This document shows positions 1 through 6,652 of a DNA stretch of 64,000 nucleotides, piece after piece. Both the position numbers and the translations under genes were made by a program. This DNA is from SZUA-36 sp963759155 (GTDB lineage: Bacteria; Pseudomonadota; Gammaproteobacteria; Xanthomonadales; SZUA-36): contig CAVWXX010000006.1 in the NCBI GenBank assembly GCA_963759155.1, positions 1-64,000 on the forward strand. Reading direction: 5' to 3'. How positions within the stretch are numbered: the first letter of the stretch is position 1; every line of letters starts with the position of its first letter. Below the pieces are notes generated by a model that was not told the origin of the DNA, did no database searches, and saw nothing but the letters and a program-made list of their open reading frames with translations.

Positions 1-223
1 GCGGTTTATCGGCCCAGGTCTTTAAAGCCGTCATTTTTTGAGTTGAGAAACTTTTTTTGTGCCTAAATGCACAGGAAAGTAGCAGACTCGGTACATGGTT
101 TGTAAACCACAGCGATAAGACCAGCCCCCCATGACTGCTTTGCGCTCAATAGCGGACGTACTCATCGAGAGCAGGAAGGGGACAGCTTTCGGCCAGGAGT
201 GGACCTTACTCTTTTGCAAGAAA

Positions 224-246
224 AGAGCCGCCACTTGAGCGGCTCT
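224..246 (-). terminator. Intrinsic terminator of the FG-GAP repeat gene
   Basis: An 8-bp perfect stem (agagccgc / gcggctct) with a 7-nt loop lies just past the stop codon of the minus-strand FG-GAP gene. Read on the minus strand it is followed by TTTTCTT. The sequence from 1 to 223 shows no supported gene. Confidence 0.7.
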
Positions 247-262
247 AATCTTCAATTGGGAG

Positions 263-1870
263 TTATTGAACTATGAACTGGGTTAAACAAGTCTGATCGA
301 ATACATATTCGTTTGGAGCGCCCGACTCCATGACCACCGAGTATGTCCCAGGTGCTGTATAGCTGGTCGTTTTAAGGATGTACTGCCAAACTCCAGCCCC
401 TGTAAACACGAACTGATTACCTTCATCACTTGGAGCGGTTGGAAGTAGATCATTGGTTATATCAACCGCCTCACCACCTTCACCTGCTTCGATGTAAACC
501 TGGGCGAAGGGTGGTGCAACGAGGTCATCATCGGTAACGGGGTTATCGTTAGCGTCAAACAACTCGGCTCTGAGAGGTAGTGGCCGTTTGCCTTTTAGCG
601 TCACTGGGTAATCGTCGAGCGGTGTATCAAAACCAACACAACTGACGCTTTCTGCGGAATCCAGGGCAAACACGTAGGCGGAACCGGCGTACTCATCGTC
701 CCCATAGGTACCTACCACAGCAGTGTCTCCATCCACGGCGACGGATGTGCCAAAGCTGTCGTTGGCAGCCCCATCACTGGCGGTCAGCTTGTGCTCGACC
801 CAGGTCGCACCGTCCCATCTGAACACATAGGCGGAACCAGAGCGGTCACCCAGATCATCGTCCCCAGAGGCACCGATCACAGCAGTGTCTCCATCCAATG
901 CAACCGCAGAACCAAAGTAGTCGTCGGCGGCACCATCGCTGACCGTTAGCTTGTGCTCGACCCAGGTCGCACCGTCCCATCTGAACACATAGGCGGATCC
1001 TGAGTCGGTGCCCGGATCATCAGCGTAACCGGCACCGATAACGATGGTGTCGTCATCCACGGCGACGTAGCGGCGGCCAAAGTGGTCATCGGCATCACCA
1101 TCGCTGGCCGTCAGCTTGTGCTCAACCCAGGTCGCACCGTCCCAATTGAAGACATAGACGGAACCGGAAGAGTCACCCAGGTCATCGTCCTGAGGGGCAC
1201 CGATCACAGCAGTGTCGCCATCCACTGCGACGGAATAACCAAAGCGGTCTTCGGCAGCCCCATCACTGGCGGTCAGCTTGTGCTCGACCCAGGTCGCACC
1301 ATCCCATCTGAACACATAGGCGGAACCGGCTTCCTCGTCGTCCCCATAGGCACCGATCACAGCGGTGTCGCCAGCCACTGCGACGGAACCGCCAAAGAGG
1401 TCATAGGCAGCCCCATCGCTGGCCGTCAGCTTGTGCTCGACCCAGGTCGCACCATCCCATCTGAACACATAGGCGGAACCGGAAGAGCCACCCAGATCAT
1501 CGTCCCCAGCGGCACCGATCACAACGGTGTCGCCAGCCACTGCGACGGAACCGCCAAAGCGGTCATAGGCAGCCCCATCACTGGCGGTCAGCTTGTGCTC
1601 GACCCAGGTCGCACCGTCCCATCTGAACACATAGGCGGAACCGGAAGAGTAACCCAGGTCACCGTCATCAGTGGCACCGATCACAGCGGTGTCTCCATCC
1701 AATGCAACCGCAGAGCCAAAGTAGTCGCCGGCAGCACCATCGCTGGCGGTCAGCTTGGCCACTTCAACAGGCTCAATAGCAAACGCCGTGTTAATTGAAA
1801 TGGCTGTAAATACCAGGGCAGAAATACCCACAAGTAAAGATAAAGTCAGTCGTCTAAATAAGTTACACAT
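263..1870 (-). CDS. Exported FG-GAP repeat protein
   Basis: Predicted 535-residue exported protein. The ATG at 1870 is chosen because the minus strand carries AGGAGG at good spacing before it and because a clear signal peptide follows (positive MCNLFRR, then a hydrophobic stretch ending in AFA around residue 31). The body is seven FG-GAP/beta-propeller-type units of about 51-55 residues. Each has the pattern LTASDGAA..D.FG..VAV.GDTAVIGA, an Asp-rich loop, then GSAYVF.WDGATWVEHK. Seven such units suit a seven-bladed propeller as seen in integrin-like FG-GAP proteins. The last ~125 residues form a separate domain with KGKRPLPLRAEL and an FDAN.NPVTD motif, resembling C-terminal domains of secreted bacterial repeat proteins. 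The repeats are very similar at DNA level. Ligand and role are unknown; surface binding or adhesion is a family-level guess. An intrinsic terminator follows the gene. Confidence 0.85.
   Translation of the reverse strand: MCNLFRRLTLSLLVGISALVFTAISINTAFAIEPVEVAKLTASDGAAGDYFGSAVALDGDTAVIGATDDGDLGYSSGSAYVFRWDGATWVEHKLTASDGAAYDRFGGSVAVAGDTVVIGAAGDDDLGGSSGSAYVFRWDGATWVEHKLTASDGAAYDLFGGSVAVAGDTAVIGAYGDDEEAGSAYVFRWDGATWVEHKLTASDGAAEDRFGYSVAVDGDTAVIGAPQDDDLGDSSGSVYVFNWDGATWVEHKLTASDGDADDHFGRRYVAVDDDTIVIGAGYADDPGTDSGSAYVFRWDGATWVEHKLTVSDGAADDYFGSAVALDGDTAVIGASGDDDLGDRSGSAYVFRWDGATWVEHKLTASDGAANDSFGTSVAVDGDTAVVGTYGDDEYAGSAYVFALDSAESVSCVGFDTPLDDYPVTLKGKRPLPLRAELFDANDNPVTDDDLVAPPFAQVYIEAGEGGEAVDITNDLLPTAPSDEGNQFVFTGAGVWQYILKTTSYTAPGTYSVVMESGAPNEYVFDQTCLTQFIVQ
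660..1760 (-). repeat. Tandem coding repeats of the FG-GAP gene
   Basis: Direct repeats inside the FG-GAP gene. The conserved core (read on the plus strand as ggtcagcttgtgctcgaccc) recurs near 781, 943, 1108, 1270, 1423 and 1585, with a truncated copy near 1747. The period is therefore 162-165 bp with one 153-bp unit, whole codons in every case. The core next to the WDGATWVEHK segment is almost invariant, while the Asp-loop part varies. Confidence 0.85.
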
Positions 1871-2457
1871 AAAAACCTCCTGCAGATTGAAATCTGGTTT
1901 CTCTCCTCGACGGCACTTGCTGCTATCGGGTCGGGAGGTTATTGGGTGCGCCAATAATCTGGCGAAGGGATAGCGGTCAGTAACTTAGGTTACGAGCGAA
2001 CATGATTTCGGAGTTATCAATAAAACGACAACATTCATCAATTTTGCGACAAGTTCCGGTTTTGGCCGTTTACCGTCATAGAGATCACTCAAACCTTTAC
2101 TGGTTGAATGTCTGCTTTTAACGCTGAACCGGAATGTCGGTTTTTGGCATTGCGTATAGTCGGAATCCAAAATTTTTCCAAATTTTTTTAGTGTCGAGTG
2201 AACGTCAGGTATAACAAAGAGGGGGCTAGTGGCTTTCTGAGAGGCGGAATCACCTGACAAAGAATTATCACTGTCCCCTTCTAATTGAAAAAGGAGTCTC
2301 TTGTCACTTTCAATCAGTGAGCAGCATCCCGGCCTGGGTTGTTGGAAGTTGATCTAAATTGTAGTTGCACAGATCGCTTGTAGGCCAGTGATTAAACCTG
2401 GCCAGAACAAGAGAAACAATTACGAGACTCAATTTACATCGTAGAACACAATTTAAT
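1871..2457. other. Intergenic stretch without a supported gene
   Basis: This 587-bp stretch separates the FG-GAP gene from tRNA-Thr. A 91-codon minus-strand reading frame (1985-2260) begins with TTG, lacks a ribosome binding site and shows no domain, so I do not call it. No promoter is strong enough to call. Confidence 0.4.
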
Positions 2458-2533
2458 TGGTGCCGATAAGAAGATTCGAACTTCTGACCTACGCATTACG
2501 AATGCGCCGCTCTACCAACTGAGCTATATCGGC
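2458..2533 (-). tRNA. tRNA-Thr (anticodon CGT)
   Basis: A complete 76-nt cloverleaf on the minus strand. The acceptor stem is GCCGATA/TATCGGC with discriminator A and an encoded CCA. The D arm is GCTC...GAGC. The anticodon stem GCGCA/TGCGT closes the loop TTCGTAA, which places CGT at 34-36 and reads the Thr codon ACG. The T arm is AGAAG-TTCGAAT-CTTCT. It lies between the FG-GAP gene and the minor pilin operon. Confidence 0.97.
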
Positions 2534-2716
2534 TCCGGAGGGCGGCAAGTATATTCAAATCAGCACGCCGCGACAACATTGACGTTAGGGTCAATGCTTA
2601 CAATTGTTTCAGGCATTGCCGACAGACTTGCTCAATGGTTTGCGCTATCGCCACTTGTCCCGCACCCGGAGAATGTATTAACACCAGTAACAGGTCAGCC
2701 AAGGGGGCAGTCACTC

Positions 2717-3289
2717 GTGTTTGCACGTCAAATCAACCAGGGAAATCACTGGCCCGGGTCAATCCGGTCCAGAACAAGCCAATCCAGAACAAACTGGTCC
2801 AGGCCAATTCAATCACGCTTCGCAAGCGCCGGGTTCAGCCTGCTTGAAGTTCTGATTGCCTCCACGGTGTTTTCCCTTGGAATGGCAGGCTTCGCATCGC
2901 TGTTACTAACCAGCATTATCGACTCTGCCCAGGCACGACGTGAAGGCATTGCTGTCATCGCAGCAGCCAGTTTATCCGAACAAATACGCATGAATCCGGG
3001 CGCTTTAAACCGTTACCTGGATCCACCGGCAAATATCTCCAGAATGTGCGTTGGCGACCAGGTGTGCACAGCAGAGGAGCAAGCAGATTATGACTTCAGG
3101 CTCTGGCAACTTGAACTCGCCGATAGCATTCGAAACGCCAGGGGTTTGGTCTGTCGTGATGAAACGCCACACGATGGTGTTGAAGGAGACAGTCATTGCG
3201 ACGGCACCGGCCCGCTGGTGATCAAGATTTTCTGGCGTGGCCCGGGTGGTGAATCAACGCAACACCGGTTTACCCTGGAGGTGTCCTGA
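2717..3289 (+). CDS. pilV: Type IV pilus minor pilin PilV
   Basis: Minor pilin or pseudopilin-type assembly protein of type IV pili. It has the class III leader junction AG|FSLLEVLIASTVFSLG, with Glu at +5 of the mature protein and a hydrophobic N-terminal helix, followed by a Cys-containing globular domain. The start is uncertain. The frame stays open upstream to TTG 2579 and ATG 2594, which would give leaders of about 80 residues or more. I prefer GTG 2717, preceded by AAGGGGG at 9-nt spacing, which still leaves an unusually long 39-residue leader. That leader is built from Ser/Arg/Gln-rich near-repeats (GSIRSRTSQSRTNWSRPIQS). It is the first gene of a four-gene pilin operon: pilW begins 1 bp after its stop. 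FimU/FimT, usually upstream in pseudomonads, is absent; tRNA-Thr is there instead. Confidence 0.82.
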   Translation: MFARQINQGNHWPGSIRSRTSQSRTNWSRPIQSRFASAGFSLLEVLIASTVFSLGMAGFASLLLTSIIDSAQARREGIAVIAAASLSEQIRMNPGALNRYLDPPANISRMCVGDQVCTAEEQADYDFRLWQLELADSIRNARGLVCRDETPHDGVEGDSHCDGTGPLVIKIFWRGPGGESTQHRFTLEVS

Positions 3290-3290
3290 C

Positions 3291-4043
3291 ATGCACGCCG
3301 GCAAAACCCAGCAAGGCTTCTCGTTAATGGAACTGATGATCGGTGTATCTCTTTCCACCATTCTGATGTCGGGAATTGTCCAGTTGATGGCAGGCAGCGT
3401 CTCTGCCTATCGTTTACAACTGGGCCAGAGCCAGATCGAAGAATCGGTCCGCTATGCCCGCGACGTGTTGGTAACGCATATCGCCCAGGCTGGTTTTCAA
3501 GCTGAACCGTGGCTAAGCCCGGTTACATTTCGTGCCTTGACCGATGAATCCCTAAACGGAAGCTCGTCGAGCGCAGATCAGCTGGGCCTGCAACGCTGGT
3601 CAAGAACCAATTGCTATGGAAATAACAACCCCATTCTGGATGGCGAGGGTCAACCCGCATTCTTCATTCTCCAGACCCGCTTCAAGGTCAATACCAGCAA
3701 TAATCTTGCCATCACCTGTCGTTACGGGCCCGATACTTCAGCGCTGCGAACCCAAATCAATAATTTTGGCCTGATCGAGGACGTGGAATCCATGCAGGTT
3801 TTATATGCAGAAGACCGGGATGGCGATGCCATCGCAGATGCCTGGGTGCCGGCGCAGACATGGTCACAGGAAAGCAATATACGTGCGGTCAAGGTCGCTT
3901 TACTTCTGTCGACAAGACAGGCATTTGATCAGGCTGCCAGCACGCAATTGACCCTGCTGGATGAAACCATCACCACACCCGCAGATGGCCATTTACGCAG
4001 GATCAGATCATTTACCACCGCTATCCGTGGCCGATTGAGATGA
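3291..4043 (+). CDS. pilW: Type IV pilus assembly protein PilW
   Basis: Minor pilin PilW of about 250 residues. The start ATG 3291 is preceded by GGAGGTG. The leader is short, with cleavage at QQG|FSLMELMIGVSLSTIL and Glu at +5. The hydrophobic helix runs to about residue 40, and the globular region contains C...C pairs as in PilW. In the PilVWXE group these proteins form the initiation tip of the pilus in the inner membrane. The frame ends by overlapping the pilX start by 4 bp (ATGA), indicating translational coupling. Confidence 0.88.
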   Translation: MHAGKTQQGFSLMELMIGVSLSTILMSGIVQLMAGSVSAYRLQLGQSQIEESVRYARDVLVTHIAQAGFQAEPWLSPVTFRALTDESLNGSSSSADQLGLQRWSRTNCYGNNNPILDGEGQPAFFILQTRFKVNTSNNLAITCRYGPDTSALRTQINNFGLIEDVESMQVLYAEDRDGDAIADAWVPAQTWSQESNIRAVKVALLLSTRQAFDQAASTQLTLLDETITTPADGHLRRIRSFTTAIRGRLR

Positions 4044-4711
4044 AGCGGTGCTTACAATCAGTGCCATATCCTGTTTCCCAAAAAACGGGAGGTATGGTAT
4101 TGCTACTTTGTCTGATTTTCCTGATGGCCCTGACCCTGCTCGGTTTGTCAGCCTCCTCTGACACCATTTTGCAAAACAAATTAACCAGCAACCTTCAGGA
4201 GAGTGAACGAGCCAGGCAATCCGCCCTGGTGGGACTCTCCTGGGCGGAACGGTGGTTGTTGGAGCACAATGGCCCGGTACCGGGGAGTTGTTCAGAGCCA
4301 TGTAATGGTCTGAATCTTCATGACACTGATGATTTACCACCGGACCCGCAACATGAAAGCTTTTCCTGGTGGATGACCCAGGGTCATGAGGCGGGTATTG
4401 ACCCGCTGACTGGCAACCGAATTGCAAGACTGGCCGCTGGCAGCGTCAAGCCACCCGTATGGATTATCGAAGAACTTCAAAGTATTCCACCCACCGCCGA
4501 TGGCAGCCCGGATCTGCAGGTTTGGTATCGCTTACTAGCCCGTGGCAATGGGCGAACCGACAATGCCGTCTCCGTGGTTGAAAGTATCGTCGTTCGTTCA
4601 TGGCCACTCGTTGAAGATGCTGAACTCGGTGGCAGTGAAATTACCGGTCCCTGTCCGGGTTCCGGGATGCCAGCAGTATGCGGGCGCTTCTCCTGGCGGG
4701 AACTTCGTTGA
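4040..4711 (+). CDS. pilX: Type IV pilus assembly protein PilX
   Basis: PilX-type minor pilin of 223 residues, identified from the PilX N-terminal pattern: a short leader ending KTGG, then MVLLLCLIFLMALTLLGLSA, with no Glu at +5 (typical of PilX), followed by LQNKLTSN and a region with ERARQSAL. The start overlaps the pilW stop. The family caps or primes pilus assembly with PilV and PilW. In Pseudomonas-type operons pilY1 follows pilX. Here no pilY1 is present, and a pilE-like gene follows with a 34-bp overlap. Confidence 0.85.
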   Translation: MKRCLQSVPYPVSQKTGGMVLLLCLIFLMALTLLGLSASSDTILQNKLTSNLQESERARQSALVGLSWAERWLLEHNGPVPGSCSEPCNGLNLHDTDDLPPDPQHESFSWWMTQGHEAGIDPLTGNRIARLAAGSVKPPVWIIEELQSIPPTADGSPDLQVWYRLLARGNGRTDNAVSVVESIVVRSWPLVEDAELGGSEITGPCPGSGMPAVCGRFSWRELR

Positions 4712-5136
4712 GAAGCACGACAGTCAAAGCCGGTTTATCCCTCTCCGGTGGTATGACATTGATCGAACTCGTCATCGTGGTGGCGGTGATGGGCATACTA
4801 CTGGCAACGGCAATACCCAGCTATCGCAGCTATACCCTGAGGGTACACCGCACTGAAGCCATCAGAATGTTGTTACAGGCCTCGATGTGCCAGGAAAAGC
4901 TTATTGCTAGCCGCGGAAACTACGACACCAAGCTGTGTCGACCTGTTTCGGAGCAAAAAAGATACCAGCTAAGCTATAACACGCCGGATTCGCAGGGGCT
5001 GAGTTACCTTGCCATGGCTACGCCATTGGGGGCTCAAATTGCCGACCCATGTGGCAGTTTGATACTGGATCACAGTGGAGCAAGAAGCATCAGTGCTTCA
5101 AACATCAGCACTGTTAAGTGCTGGAGTGGCCGTTGA
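4678..5136 (+). CDS. pilE: Type IV minor pilin PilE-like
   Basis: A 152-residue pilin-like protein. The prepilin motif is SLSGG|MTLIELVIVVAVMGILLATA, followed by IPSYRSY, which is characteristic of PilE/PilA-type pilins. Mature residue 1 is Met and Glu is at +5. The C-terminal half contains paired Cys residues consistent with a D-region disulphide. The start at 4678 lies inside pilX; no better start with a binding site is visible. It is the last gene of the operon and converges on ispH, whose stop lies 31 bp downstream. It is probably a minor rather than a major pilin, given its genetic company. Confidence 0.85.
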   Translation: MRALLLAGTSLRSTTVKAGLSLSGGMTLIELVIVVAVMGILLATAIPSYRSYTLRVHRTEAIRMLLQASMCQEKLIASRGNYDTKLCRPVSEQKRYQLSYNTPDSQGLSYLAMATPLGAQIADPCGSLILDHSGARSISASNISTVKCWSGR

Positions 5137-5167
5137 ACGGCGGTTTATTGATGCCAGCCGAAGAAGT

Positions 5168-6121
5168 TCAGGTGACCGTTTTGACACGCAATTGTTTGGG
5201 CAGGGCAAACACCATGCTTTCAGCCACACCCTCAACGTTAACGACACGGCCGGAACCTTTTTGGCGAAGATGTTCAATGACACCTGTAACCAAACTCTCG
5301 GGAGCCGAAGCACCCGCAGTGACACCGATACGCTTCACATTGACCAGCCACTCCGCTTTGATATCCGCCGCACCATCAATAAGGTAGGAAGGCACACCCT
5401 GTTTTTCTGCCAACTCGCGTAAGCGATTGGAATTTGAACTGTTTAGCGAGCCGACGACCAGCATCAAATCAACATCACGCGCGACTTCTTTAACCGCGTC
5501 CTGACGGTTTTGAGTGGCATAGCAGATATCATCATGTTTTGGCCCGACGATGGACGGAAACTTTTTCTGCAGGGCTTTAATAACACCCTGGGTGTCATCA
5601 ACCGACAAGGTCGTTTGGGTCACATATGCCAGTTCGTCCGGATAAGTGACTTCCAGGTTGTTCACATCTTCCGGTGACTCTACCAGGTAAATTTTGTTTT
5701 CACGCGGCGGCTTTTTGTACCATTGCCCCAGTGTACCTTCTACTTCCGGGTGACCTGCATGACCGATTAAAACTGCGTCGTGACCGGATTTACAATGTCT
5801 TGCAACCTCAAGGTGGACCTTGGTGACCAGCGGACAGGTCGCATCAAACACCTTCAGACCGCGTTGTCTGCCTGCTTTACGCACATTCTGTGAAACACCG
5901 TGGGCGCTGAATATGACGGTTGCATTGTCAGGTACATCATCCAGTTCTTCGACAAATACGGCGCCCAGCTTTGCCAGGCGATCTACAACATATCGGTTGT
6001 GAACCACTTCGTGGCGAACATATATTGGAGCACCGAATAATTCCAGTGCACGCTCAACAATCTCGATCGCACGGTCTACACCGGCACAGAAACCACGCGG
6101 ATTGGCAAGGAGGATTTCCAT
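5168..6121 (-). CDS. ispH: 4-hydroxy-3-methylbut-2-enyl diphosphate reductase
   Basis: Last enzyme of the MEP isoprenoid pathway. It reduces HMBPP to IPP and DMAPP using a [4Fe-4S] cluster in the cytoplasm. The three cluster cysteines are visible in PRGFCAGVDRAI, DATCPLVTKVH and DDICYATQNR, and the catalytic Glu lies in HPEVEGT. Its length (317 residues) is normal. The start is ATG 6121, which shares one base with the TGA of lspA (TGATG), so translation is coupled. It ends the minus-strand ileS-lspA-ispH set. In E. coli and pseudomonads the FKBP gene fkpB lies between lspA and ispH; here it is missing. Confidence 0.96.
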   Translation of the reverse strand: MEILLANPRGFCAGVDRAIEIVERALELFGAPIYVRHEVVHNRYVVDRLAKLGAVFVEELDDVPDNATVIFSAHGVSQNVRKAGRQRGLKVFDATCPLVTKVHLEVARHCKSGHDAVLIGHAGHPEVEGTLGQWYKKPPRENKIYLVESPEDVNNLEVTYPDELAYVTQTTLSVDDTQGVIKALQKKFPSIVGPKHDDICYATQNRQDAVKEVARDVDLMLVVGSLNSSNSNRLRELAEKQGVPSYLIDGAADIKAEWLVNVKRIGVTAGASAPESLVTGVIEHLRQKGSGRVVNVEGVAESMVFALPKQLRVKTVT

Positions 6122-6651
6122 CAATCTTCAGCAGGCTTTTGTGCAGCAGTAGACAGGAACAGACCATCAATCAGCAAAAGTATGACGCCGCCGGTAATCG
6201 CGGAGTCGGCCAGGTTAAATGCAGGCCAGTGCCAGTCACGGTAAAAAACATCTATAAAATCAACCACGTAACCGTGGTTGATACGATCAACCAGGTTGCC
6301 TACTGCACCACCGATAATCATGCCAAGCGCCGCTGCTGTCAGTTTTTCCCGATCAGTCAACCGAAATAACCAGACGACCAATACCACCGTGACCACCGAA
6401 GCCAGACCGGTGAACAACCAACGCTGCCAACCGCCCGCATCGCTGAGAAAACTGAAGGCGGCGCCATAATTGTGCGCGAGCGTCATATTCAGCCATGAAG
6501 TCACTTCAACCGGACGATACAGGGTCAACGACTGTGAGGCGATATTCTTGGTCCAAAGATCGAGCACGACAATCACGGCAGAAATCAGTAACCAGCCAAG
6601 CGCCATCCTGTTTTGAAAAACACTCCGGGGTTTTTGTGAATACTCTTTCAT
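6121..6651 (-). CDS. lspA: Lipoprotein signal peptidase (signal peptidase II)
   Basis: Inner-membrane aspartyl protease that removes the signal peptide from diacylglyceryl prolipoproteins. Four hydrophobic segments are visible. The two catalytic Asp regions are GNLVDRINHGYVVDFIDV and FNLADSAIT. I choose ATG 6651, which follows the ileS stop by one base (TAA-T-ATG), giving 176 residues, close to family length. An upstream in-frame start at 6687 would add 12 residues within ileS. A client lipoprotein candidate lies at 59.8 kb. Confidence 0.93.
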   Translation of the reverse strand: MKEYSQKPRSVFQNRMALGWLLISAVIVVLDLWTKNIASQSLTLYRPVEVTSWLNMTLAHNYGAAFSFLSDAGGWQRWLFTGLASVVTVVLVVWLFRLTDREKLTAAALGMIIGGAVGNLVDRINHGYVVDFIDVFYRDWHWPAFNLADSAITGGVILLLIDGLFLSTAAQKPAED

Positions 6652-6652
6652 A

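Noticed and set aside
31..255. 74-codon minus-strand frame at the left edge
   Set aside because: TTG start, overlaps the terminator of the FG-GAP gene and shows no motif.
660..1760. Possible CRISPR array
   Set aside because: The repeats are 162-165 bp, in frame and encode protein units. There are no cas genes.
1082..1798. 238-codon plus-strand frame opposite the FG-GAP gene
   Set aside because: It is the antisense shadow of the repeats, repeating with the same period. The minus strand has the signal peptide, ribosome binding site and family motifs.
1985..2260. 91-codon minus-strand frame upstream of the FG-GAP gene
   Set aside because: TTG start, no ribosome binding site, no domain and no neighbouring operon.
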